A stretch of 64,000 nt of DNA, from NCBI RefSeq assembly GCF_037893185.1, contig NZ_CP140772.1, positions 7,866,001 to 7,930,000 of the forward strand, in the 5' to 3' direction. The notes below the pieces were generated by a model. It saw nothing but the letters and a program-made list of their open reading frames with translations, was not told where the DNA came from and made no database searches. The position numbers and the translations under genes were made by a program. Positions 1-7,069 of the stretch are shown piece by piece; position 1 is the stretch's first letter; the number at the start of each line of letters is the position of its first letter. The stretch comes from Chitinophaga sp. 180180018-3 (GTDB lineage Bacteria; Bacteroidota; Bacteroidia; Chitinophagales; Chitinophagaceae).

Positions 1-1
1 A

Positions 2-910
2 GTAATTGTTGGCCAGCGTTATATGGTGGAAAGACTCCTCATCGGTTTGCTGGCCCAGGGCCACGTACTGCTGGAAGGGGTGCCTGGTTTGGCAAAGACC
101 CTGTCCATTAAATCCCTGTCGTCCGCCATTAACGCTAAGTTCAGCCGTATTCAGTTTACGCCTGATCTGTTACCGGCCGATGTGATCGGAACCATGATCT
201 ATAACCAGCAGAAAAACGAGTTTGTAGTACGCAGAGGACCGATTTTTGCCAACTTTATATTGGCAGATGAAATTAACAGGGCCCCTGCAAAAGTACAGAG
301 TGCCCTGCTGGAAGCCATGCAGGAAAGACAAATCACCATCGGTGATTCAACTTTCAAACTGGATGAACCTTTCCTGGTACTGGCTACACAGAACCCGATT
401 GAACAGGAAGGTACTTATACGCTGCCTGAAGCCCAGGTAGACCGTTTCATGCTGAAAGTCGTGATCGGCTACCCGACCAGGGAAGAAGAAAAACTGATCA
501 TTCGCCAGAACCTCAATCCGGAAGCGGCTAACCCGATCCGCAGTATTATACAGCCATCCGACATACTGGAAGCGCGTAAGCTGGTGAGGGAAGTATACAT
601 GGACGAGAAAATTGAGAAATATATTCTTGATATCGTGTTCGCTACCCGTAATCCGGAAGAGTATAAACTGAATAAGCTCAAACCGCTGATCGCTTATGGA
701 GGTTCTCCAAGAGCCAGCATTAACCTCGCCTGGGCTGCAAAGGCTTATGCCTTTATGAAGCGCAGAGGATATGTGATCCCGGAAGACGTACGCAGTATAT
801 GCTTTGATGTGATGCGCCATCGCGTTGGCCTGACCTATGAAGCAGAAGCTGAAAACGTTACCAGCGAAAATATATTGAGCGAAATCCTCAATGCGGTAGA
901 AGTACCTTAA
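2..910 (+). CDS. MoxR-family AAA+ ATPase (5' end outside window)
   Basis: This is a MoxR-type AAA+ chaperone, expected to remodel or load partners of the adjacent DUF58 and VWA proteins. The frame is open from base 2 and reads VIVGQRY before the first ATG at 23. The VxGQ motif normally lies about 30-40 residues into MoxR proteins, so the true start is upstream of the window. Counting from the ATG, Walker A GVPGLAKT is at 19-26, Walker B (ILADE) ends near 83, sensor 1 Asn (ATQNP) is near 124, and a GSPRAS sensor-2 segment lies near 230. It is the first visible gene of a co-directional cluster with DUF58, BatD-like and BatA proteins, 23 nt before the next gene. The family call is firm; the client is inferred from the neighbours. 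Confidence 0.95.
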   Translation, partial: VIVGQRYMVERLLIGLLAQGHVLLEGVPGLAKTLSIKSLSSAINAKFSRIQFTPDLLPADVIGTMIYNQQKNEFVVRRGPIFANFILADEINRAPAKVQSALLEAMQERQITIGDSTFKLDEPFLVLATQNPIEQEGTYTLPEAQVDRFMLKVVIGYPTREEEKLIIRQNLNPEAANPIRSIIQPSDILEARKLVREVYMDEKIEKYILDIVFATRNPEEYKLNKLKPLIAYGGSPRASINLAWAAKAYAFMKRRGYVIPEDVRSICFDVMRHRVGLTYEAEAENVTSENILSEILNAVEVP

Positions 911-933
911 TTCTTAATCTGTAACACTTTCCT

Positions 934-1803
934 ATGTTGGATACGGCAGAAATACTGAAGAAGGTAAGGCAGATAGAAATCAAAACAAAAGGACTTACCA
1001 ACCACATATTTGCGGGGGAATACCATAGTGCCTTCAAAGGACGGGGTATGTCGTTCAGCGAAGTGAGGGATTATCATTTCGGCGACGATGTACGTTCTAT
1101 CGACTGGAATGTAACCGCCCGTTTTAACCATCCTTTTGTGAAGGTTTTTGAGGAAGAAAGGGAACTCACCGTGATGTTGCTGGTGGATGTAAGTGAAAGT
1201 TCCTCTTTCGGAACAAAGAACAGGGACAAAAGAGATCTGATCACTGAAATCTGCGCTGTACTGGCTTTCTCTGCCATCAATAACAATGATAAAGTAGGCG
1301 TGATCTTTTTTAGCGATGGCATGGAGAAATATATACCACCCAAAAAAGGGAAGTCACATATCCTCTTCATTATCCGCGAGCTGCTATCGTTTACGCCTAA
1401 ACGAAAAGGTACGAATATCAAGGAAACGCTCCGGTTCTTTAACAATGCCACCAAAAAACGCAGCATCGTTTTTATGCTGAGCGATTTTTTGTCGGGCCAG
1501 TACCAGGACGCACTGAATATTGCCGCTAAACGGCATGATGTGGTAGGGATTCAGGTGTACGATCAGCGCGACAAAGAGCTGCCTCCTGTAGGGCTTATCC
1601 AGGTATCAGATGCAGAAACAGGAGCAACGCAGTGGGTGGATACGAACGACCGCCGGGTGCGCCAGTACTACGAACAGCTGTTTCAGCAGCATTCGCAATA
1701 TTGCAGGAATGCTTTCATGAAAAGTGGTGCAGAATTGATGAGCATAAGAACAGATGAAGACTATGTAAAAGCACTGCAGACATTTTTCCTGAACCGGGCA
1801 TAA
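934..1803 (+). CDS. DUF58 domain-containing protein (VWA-like)
   Basis: A 289-residue DUF58 protein without signal peptide or membrane segment. The family signature (RDYHFGDDVRSIDWNVTAR) is at about 45-63, followed by a VWA-like fold with a metal-site motif DVSES at 85-89. In MoxR operons DUF58 proteins are the usual partners of the ATPase; the biochemical role is not settled. It sits 23 nt after moxR and 23 nt before the BatD-like gene, consistent with one transcript. The ATG at 934 gives a normal family N-terminus. Confidence 0.93.
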   Translation: MLDTAEILKKVRQIEIKTKGLTNHIFAGEYHSAFKGRGMSFSEVRDYHFGDDVRSIDWNVTARFNHPFVKVFEEERELTVMLLVDVSESSSFGTKNRDKRDLITEICAVLAFSAINNNDKVGVIFFSDGMEKYIPPKKGKSHILFIIRELLSFTPKRKGTNIKETLRFFNNATKKRSIVFMLSDFLSGQYQDALNIAAKRHDVVGIQVYDQRDKELPPVGLIQVSDAETGATQWVDTNDRRVRQYYEQLFQQHSQYCRNAFMKSGAELMSIRTDEDYVKALQTFFLNRA

Positions 1804-1826
1804 GATTAAAGGAGAGCAAATTCAAC

Positions 1827-2828
1827 ATGCATAAACAACAAGTTATAAGGAGTATATTTTTATCTTGCTTACTGGGTTTATTACTGCCTGTTTGCCTGTA
1901 TGCACAGCAAACATTGGATGTAACAGCCAAGGCAGATACCAATAGTATCAGGATTGGTGAGCAGATAAAACTGCAACTTACGGCGACCCTCACGCCTAAC
2001 CAGGTAAAAGACGCCGGCTTTAAAGTGCTGTTCCCTGTACTCCCCGATTCTCTGGATCATTTTGAAGTGGTGACCCGCACAGAACTGGATACCTTGGTAG
2101 ACCAGGACAAGCGCATTCTGCACCAGACTTATACATTGACCAGTTTCGACTCTGGTCGCTGGCAGATCCCCCCGATGCATTTTCAGGTGTTCAGTGGTGG
2201 AGCCACCGCTCCGGATTCGGCGGTAACATTGCCGATAGATGTGGATGTAAATACCGTAGCCGTTGATACCACAAAAGCATTCAAACCCATCAAGGCTATA
2301 CAAACAGTACCCTGGAGTATCTGGGATTACTGGTTGTATATTGTGATAGGAGCAGTGATCGCATTGGCGGTGGTAGGGCTGATATGGTACTTCCGCAGCA
2401 GGCCGAAGAAACAGCCGGTGATTAAAACGCCAACGGTTTCGCCATATGAGCTGGCTGTACAGGAACTGAAGGCATTGAAGGCAGAACAATTATGGCAGCT
2501 TGGAGATATCAAGCAGTATTATACCAGGTTAACGGATATATTGCGGACCTATTTTGAACACCAGTTTGGCATTGCTGCTCTGGAGCAAACCAGTGAGGAG
2601 CTGTTGCAGAATATAAAGCCGGTAACAAAGCTGAACCAGCAACGGGATAAACTGCGCGCCCTGTTGGCTATTGCGGACCTGGCCAAGTTTGCCAAACTGC
2701 AGCCTACGGCTGATGAGCATGAAGACTGTATGCACAAAGCTGAAGAGATCCTGGAGTGGACCAAACCGAAACCGGCAGATACAGATGTTGCAGCGCCGGG
2801 AAATGAGGCCGTTGTTCCGAAACAATAG
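1827..2828 (+). CDS. BatD-like membrane-anchored protein
   Basis: A 333-residue protein with a signal peptide (about 1-26, ending CLYAQQ), a periplasmic beta-rich domain resembling BatD N-terminal repeats (about 28-145), one transmembrane helix (about 167-189), and a cytoplasmic helical tail ending in a Pro/Ala-rich stretch. Proteins of this type sit between DUF58 and VWA genes in Bacteroidota Bat clusters and probably tether the complex to the membrane. An AAGGAGAG sequence shortly before the ATG is purine-rich, which is unusual in this genome. It is shorter than full BatD, so a DUF4381-like name would also fit. Confidence 0.8.
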   Translation: MHKQQVIRSIFLSCLLGLLLPVCLYAQQTLDVTAKADTNSIRIGEQIKLQLTATLTPNQVKDAGFKVLFPVLPDSLDHFEVVTRTELDTLVDQDKRILHQTYTLTSFDSGRWQIPPMHFQVFSGGATAPDSAVTLPIDVDVNTVAVDTTKAFKPIKAIQTVPWSIWDYWLYIVIGAVIALAVVGLIWYFRSRPKKQPVIKTPTVSPYELAVQELKALKAEQLWQLGDIKQYYTRLTDILRTYFEHQFGIAALEQTSEELLQNIKPVTKLNQQRDKLRALLAIADLAKFAKLQPTADEHEDCMHKAEEILEWTKPKPADTDVAAPGNEAVVPKQ

Positions 2829-2904
2829 TATAACTGAATATTTTCTGTGAGCAACAACATAAGGCAGATTGCCATTGTTCCCTGCTCCTACTAATAATAC
2901 ACGA

Positions 2905-3915
2905 ATGGATTTTTCAACGTGGAAAAATATTGAATTCGCTTATCCGGCATTCCTGTGGCTGTTGCTGCTGGTACCGGTGTTGATTTACTGGTATTTTGGC
3001 CGGCGTAAGAAGCAACAGGGTGTGATGAAAGTATCTACTGTGGTGGGCCTGAAAACGCTGCCCGTATCGTGGAAGGTACGTTTCCGGCCGTTATTGCTGG
3101 TGCTGAGGTTACTGGCCATCAGCGCATTGATTGTTGCACTGGCACGGCCGCAAACCTCCAATACCTCTGAAAGCATTGACAGTGAAGGGATCGATATTGT
3201 GATGGCCATTGATATTTCAGGTAGTATGCTGGCGGAAGATCTGCAACCGAACCGCATGGAAGCAGCCAAAAAGGTAGCGATGGATTTCGTGGACAAGCGT
3301 ATCAGCGACCGTATTGGCCTGGTTATCTTCTCCGGGGAGAGCTTTACACAATGTCCTATCACTACGGATCATGCAGTGCTGAAAAGCCAGATCATGCAGG
3401 TGAAAAGTGGCATGTTGCAGGATGGTACTGCTATCGGAATGGGGCTGGCTACTTCAGTTGACCGCCTCCGCAGCAGCCATGCGAAAAGTAAAGTGATTAT
3501 TCTGCTGACAGACGGTGTGAACAATACCGGCCTTATTGACCCGCTCACTGCGCTGGAAATAGCCAAGGCATTTAAGATCAGGGTATACACCATTGGCGTA
3601 GGTACTATCGGAAAAGCCCCCTTCCCCATGCCGATGGCAGACGGAAGTGTGCAGATGGTGATGCAGGATGTGCAGATCGATGAACCGCTGATGAAGAAGA
3701 TATCGAAAGAAACAGCAGGGAAATACTTCCGCGCTACTAATACCAATGATCTGAAAGATATTTATAATGAGATCGACCAGATGGAGAAAACAAAGGTAGA
3801 AATCACCTCCTACAAGCGATTTGCGGAGCATTTCTTCCCGCTGGCTATGATTGCTCTCGCCTGTATATTACTGGAAGTAGTGCTGCGATATAGTTTGTTT
3901 AAGAGTTTGCCTTAG
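2905..3915 (+). CDS. BatA-type VWA domain membrane protein
   Basis: VWA protein of the Bacteroides aerotolerance (Bat) type. From the ATG at 2905 it has 336 residues: an N-terminal BatA segment with a transmembrane helix (about 12-30), a second helix near 63-80, a VWA domain with MIDAS motif DISGS at 103-107 and TDG near 195, and a C-terminal transmembrane helix. The open frame extends to a TTG at 2869, but the ATG gives the usual family start (MDFSTWKNIEFAYP). Bat proteins are linked to oxygen tolerance or envelope stability in Bacteroides, though the mechanism is unclear. No second VWA (BatB), TPR (BatC) or full BatD gene follows: rsgA comes next. Confidence 0.92.
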   Translation: MDFSTWKNIEFAYPAFLWLLLLVPVLIYWYFGRRKKQQGVMKVSTVVGLKTLPVSWKVRFRPLLLVLRLLAISALIVALARPQTSNTSESIDSEGIDIVMAIDISGSMLAEDLQPNRMEAAKKVAMDFVDKRISDRIGLVIFSGESFTQCPITTDHAVLKSQIMQVKSGMLQDGTAIGMGLATSVDRLRSSHAKSKVIILLTDGVNNTGLIDPLTALEIAKAFKIRVYTIGVGTIGKAPFPMPMADGSVQMVMQDVQIDEPLMKKISKETAGKYFRATNTNDLKDIYNEIDQMEKTKVEITSYKRFAEHFFPLAMIALACILLEVVLRYSLFKSLP

Positions 3916-3934
3916 CTGCCCCGGGCTTTTTCCC

Positions 3935-3942
3935 TACCTTTG
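3935..3942 (+). promoter_or_regulatory. -7 box of rsgA promoter
   Basis: TACCTTTG is an exact match to the Bacteroidota -7 consensus TAnnTTTG. It lies 23 nt before the TTG start chosen for rsgA and supports a separate promoter after batA. No good -33 TTTG is seen at 18-21 nt spacing. Confidence 0.6.
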
Positions 3943-3965
3943 ACATACTAAATCATTAACAGATA

Positions 3966-4901
3966 TTGCAAGCAACAGTATATAAATCGACGGGGAGTTG
4001 GTATGTGGTGAAAACCGATGCCGGCGAAATTTTCCAGGCCAGGATGAAGGGCATCTTCAAAAAGAATGAAGATATCACGTCTACCAACCCTATTGCTGTC
4101 GGCGACAAAGTAGAAATTGTAGAAGACGACAGTGACGCCAGTTCCAAAAATGCGATGATCACGGAAATCGCTCCCCGGGCCAATTATATTGTCCGCAGCT
4201 CTCCGCACGGAAAAAATAAAAAGCATATTGTTGCCGCCAACCTCGATCAGTGTGTGCTGGTATGTACCTTAAAAGAACCACGTACATCCAGGGGCTTTAT
4301 TGACCGCTTCCTGGTCACCGCAGCAGCCTATCATATCCCGGTTGTGCTGGTGTTCAATAAAATGGATATATACAAAGAGAAAGAAATAGACCTTTTCGCG
4401 GAACTGGCGGCTTTATATGAAGATATAGGTTACCAGGTGTTGTTGCTATCTGCCACAACAGGTAATGGTGTTGATAATTTTAAGGCTTTATTGAAAGATA
4501 AAACAACACTGATGTCGGGCCATTCCGGAGTAGGAAAATCATCACTGATCAATACACTGATGCCCGAATTGGCACTCAAAACCAAAGCGGTGAGCGGTTG
4601 GAGTGGCAAAGGCCTGCATACTACCACGTTTGCAGAAATGCATGAATTGCCTTTCGGCGGCCGCCTGATCGACACGCCCGGGGTGAGGGAATTCGGTATC
4701 GTAGATATCCCAAAAACAGAATTATCGCATTACTTCCTCGAAATGCAACCTTATATCAGTGAGTGTCAGTTCAATAACTGCCTGCATATCAATGAGCCTG
4801 GCTGCGCGGTGAAAGTCGCTGTGGAAGAAGGCAACATTGATGTAGACAGATATGTAAGCTATGCAACGATACTGGAATCTATCCAGGACGAAGAATACTG
4901 A
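3966..4901 (+). CDS. rsgA: Small ribosomal subunit biogenesis GTPase RsgA
   Basis: Circularly permuted GTPase that assists late 30S maturation in the cytoplasm. It has 311 residues: an N-terminal OB fold (about 1-75), a GTPase domain in permuted order (G4 NKMD near 122-125, then G1 GHSGVGKSS near 182, then G3 DTPGV near 237), and a C-terminal zinc finger with Cys267, Cys272, His274 and Cys280. The start is a TTG at 3966; no in-frame ATG gives an intact OB fold, and the -7 box at 3935-3942 fits this position. It converges on a small lipoprotein gene with only 5 nt between stops. Confidence 0.97.
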   Translation: MQATVYKSTGSWYVVKTDAGEIFQARMKGIFKKNEDITSTNPIAVGDKVEIVEDDSDASSKNAMITEIAPRANYIVRSSPHGKNKKHIVAANLDQCVLVCTLKEPRTSRGFIDRFLVTAAAYHIPVVLVFNKMDIYKEKEIDLFAELAALYEDIGYQVLLLSATTGNGVDNFKALLKDKTTLMSGHSGVGKSSLINTLMPELALKTKAVSGWSGKGLHTTTFAEMHELPFGGRLIDTPGVREFGIVDIPKTELSHYFLEMQPYISECQFNNCLHINEPGCAVKVAVEEGNIDVDRYVSYATILESIQDEEY

Positions 4902-4906
4902 TCTGC

Positions 4907-5053
4907 TCAGCGTTTCCGCGGTTTATTCAACTCATCAATCACTTTTTCTGCACCCCAGTTCCGTCGGGGAAGCGGACAACCTTTCTTTTGAGTTCGGCAG
5001 GATGAAAGAATAATAGTACAAAGCAGGATAACCGGCAGGATAAATTTAGACAT
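4907..5053 (-). CDS. Micro-lipoprotein, 48 residues (paralogue of its neighbour)
   Basis: A small gene on the minus strand. The product has a hydrophobic signal segment and a lipobox IILSSC with the lipidated Cys at 19, leaving a mature peptide of 30 residues that begins CRTQKKGCP and is basic at the end (NKPRKR). It resembles the gene just upstream: both mature proteins begin C-x-x-Q-K-x-G-C-P, and a Trp-Gly follows shortly after. It begins 12 nt after that gene's stop, so the two probably share a transcript. I recognise no family. The alternative reading here, an 84-codon frame, lacks any signal or motif. Confidence 0.72.
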   Translation of the reverse strand: MSKFILPVILLCTIILSSCRTQKKGCPLPRRNWGAEKVIDELNKPRKR

Positions 5054-5065
5054 GGTACAGGAATT

Positions 5066-5215
5066 TTAGAACAAGCGCATTTGTTTACCGGCTTTACGGT
5101 TGTGTTGCTGAATTCCCCATTTTTCGTAATTAGAGGCGGGGCATCCTGTTTTCTGCGAAGAGCAGCCACTGAACAGGATGCTGCCCAGTACAAGCAGGCA
5201 TAGCAATGTTTTCAT
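5066..5215 (-). CDS. Micro-lipoprotein, 49 residues
   Basis: Minus-strand small gene encoding a type II signal peptide with lipobox ILFSGC (Cys18) and a 32-residue mature peptide starting CSSQKTGCP and containing EKWG. The second Cys (25) and the QKxGCP block are shared with the following gene, indicating a tandem duplication. It lies 44 nt downstream of the gamma-carbonic anhydrase gene on the same strand and could be the second gene of a three-gene unit. The function is unknown; the lipobox and the paralogous copy are what make the coding call credible. Confidence 0.75.
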   Translation of the reverse strand: MKTLLCLLVLGSILFSGCSSQKTGCPASNYEKWGIQQHNRKAGKQMRLF

Positions 5216-5259
5216 AGGAGGGTATTTGCCTGCAATATAATATATTTTTATAATATGAT

Positions 5260-5796
5260 TTAAGGCTGTTTGATCTCTTCTGCCTGCTGATACCAGGAGG
5301 CGTACATGATGTAGTTTTTGGAGATGCGGTTAATTTCTCCTTTGATCAGCGCCATATCAATATCCTTTACCTTTTTAGCAGGTACGCCTGCATAAATACT
5401 ACCGGGTTCTACATGCGTATCGGCCAGTACAACGGCGCCTGCAGCAATAATACTGTTGCTGCTGATACGGGCATTATCCATCACGATTGCTCCCATACCG
5501 ATAAGTACATCATCTTCCACGATACAACCATGCAGGATGGCGTTATGTCCGATGGATACGTTGTTGCCTACAATCGTTTTGGATTTCTCATAAGTGCAGT
5601 GGATCACCGCCCCGTCCTGAACATTTACATTGTCACCGAGCCGGATGCTGTTCACATCGCCGCGAACAACTGCGTTGAACCATACAGTACAGCCTTTACC
5701 CATCACAACATCTCCTACGATGGTGGCATTGGGGGCGATAAAGCAATCGTCTGCTATCTGAGGAGTAATTCCTTTAAGTGGAATGATATGCGCCAT
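5260..5796 (-). CDS. Gamma-carbonic anhydrase-like hexapeptide protein
   Basis: A 178-residue left-handed beta-helix protein of the YrdA/PaaY gamma-carbonic anhydrase family. Hexapeptide repeats run from about 15 to 140. The three histidines expected to bind the metal between subunits are all present (His66, His84, His89), as are the RGD near 45-47 and a conserved Gln near 60. The family forms trimers; many members are zinc or iron enzymes hydrating CO2, while others are thioesterase-like helpers, so the exact activity is open. It is divergent from the aminotransferase gene, with about 90 nt between their starts. Confidence 0.9.
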   Translation of the reverse strand: MAHIIPLKGITPQIADDCFIAPNATIVGDVVMGKGCTVWFNAVVRGDVNSIRLGDNVNVQDGAVIHCTYEKSKTIVGNNVSIGHNAILHGCIVEDDVLIGMGAIVMDNARISSNSIIAAGAVVLADTHVEPGSIYAGVPAKKVKDIDMALIKGEINRISKNYIMYASWYQQAEEIKQP

Positions 5797-5856
5797 AATC
5801 GGATGTTTTAGTACTTATATTACAAATATAACAATTACTAATTAGCAGTTGTTTTC

Positions 5857-5864
5857 TAACTTCG
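5857..5864 (+). promoter_or_regulatory. -7-like box inside the long aminotransferase frame
   Basis: TAACTTCG matches TAnnTTTG at seven of eight positions. It lies downstream of the TTG at 5849 that opens the longest frame, so it argues for the ATG at 5888 as the real start. Confidence 0.45.
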
Positions 5865-5887
5865 CAAACAACAGAGCAGAAAGTGAT

Positions 5888-7069
5888 ATGAATAACAGGC
5901 AACTTTTTTTGCAGCACGTAGCACAGACTTCTGATGCGCCCCTCGCATTAGAGATAGTGAAGGCTAAAGGGATGTACATGTGGGACGTGAACAACAAACG
6001 GTATCTCGACCTTATAGCAGGGATCAGCGTTTGTAATGTAGGGCATTGCCATCCTGCTGTAGTAAAAGCGATACAGGAACAGGCGCAGCAATACATGCAC
6101 CTGCTGGTTTATGGTGAATTTGTTCAATCGCCGCAGGTGGCCTATGCAAGCCTGCTGACAGAGCATCTGCCTTCCAGCCTCGATTGTGTATACTTCACTA
6201 ATTCCGGGGCCGAGGCCGTGGAAGGAGCGATGAAACTGGCCAAACGTTATACCGGCCGCACAGAGATTGCGGCTTTTAACAGAAGCTATCACGGATCCAC
6301 ACAGGGGGCGCTGAGCATACTGGGAGATGAATATTGGCGCAATGCTTACCGGCCATTGTTGCCAGGCATACAACACCTGGAGTATAATAATTTTGATTCG
6401 CTGGAAGCGATTACCAGTCAAACTGCGGCAGTAATTGCGGAAAGTGTGCAGGCAGAAGGTGGCGTAATTGTACCCCAACGGGAATGGCTGCACGCTTTAC
6501 GAAATAAATGCACTGCTACCGGCACCCTGCTGATACTGGATGAAATACAGTGTGGATTCGGAAGAAATGGTACACTTTGGGCGTTCGAACAATTTGGAAT
6601 AGTGCCGGATGTATTGCTGCTGGGAAAAGCGTTAGGAGGTGGAATGCCTTTGGGAGCTTTTATTTCATCGCGCGATATCATGTGGTCGCTCACGAATAGC
6701 CCTGTACTTGGCCATATTACCACCTTTGGAGGCCATCCGGTTAATTGCGCTGCCGGGCGCGCGGCATTTCAGGCCTTGCTGGAGCAGGATTTGTTGAAAG
6801 ACGTTAAAGCAAAGGAACAGCTATTTCTCGAAGGATTACAGCATCCGGCCATTAAATCCGTCCGTTCCCTCGGATTGATGATAGCAGTGGAGTTTGAGAA
6901 TTTTCCGGTAAATAAAAAAATTATTGATTATTGTATCTCCAAAGGCGTACTGACCGACTGGTTCCTGTTCGCAGCAGAATGCCTGAGAATTGTTCCGCCG
7001 CTGATCATCACACCGGAGGAAATTAAACTGGCCTGCAGCATCATCCGCGAAGCCGCGTCTGCTGTTTAG
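5888..7069 (+). CDS. Class III PLP-dependent aminotransferase
   Basis: A fold-type I aminotransferase of the acetylornithine/4-aminobutyrate group, 393 residues from the ATG at 5888. The Schiff-base lysine is in LLLGKALGGG (about Lys247), the PLP-ring Asp in LLILDEIQ (about 218), and the phosphate-binding segment TNSGAEA near 105. The substrate cannot be told from sequence: no arginine biosynthesis genes are nearby, so argD is not assigned. The 5849 TTG start is disfavoured because a -7-like box lies inside it. The stop codon (7067-7069) overlaps the stop of the convergent DUF5686 gene by two bases. Confidence 0.9.
   Translation: MNNRQLFLQHVAQTSDAPLALEIVKAKGMYMWDVNNKRYLDLIAGISVCNVGHCHPAVVKAIQEQAQQYMHLLVYGEFVQSPQVAYASLLTEHLPSSLDCVYFTNSGAEAVEGAMKLAKRYTGRTEIAAFNRSYHGSTQGALSILGDEYWRNAYRPLLPGIQHLEYNNFDSLEAITSQTAAVIAESVQAEGGVIVPQREWLHALRNKCTATGTLLILDEIQCGFGRNGTLWAFEQFGIVPDVLLLGKALGGGMPLGAFISSRDIMWSLTNSPVLGHITTFGGHPVNCAAGRAAFQALLEQDLLKDVKAKEQLFLEGLQHPAIKSVRSLGLMIAVEFENFPVNKKIIDYCISKGVLTDWFLFAAECLRIVPPLIITPEEIKLACSIIREAASAV

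Noticed and set aside
4939..5193. An 84-codon frame on the minus strand covering the small lipoprotein genes
   Set aside because: It has no signal peptide or motif, while another frame on the same strand gives two lipoproteins with lipoboxes and a shared motif.
5849..5887. TTG start extending the class III aminotransferase
   Set aside because: A -7-like promoter box lies within the extension and the ATG at 5888 gives a normal family start.
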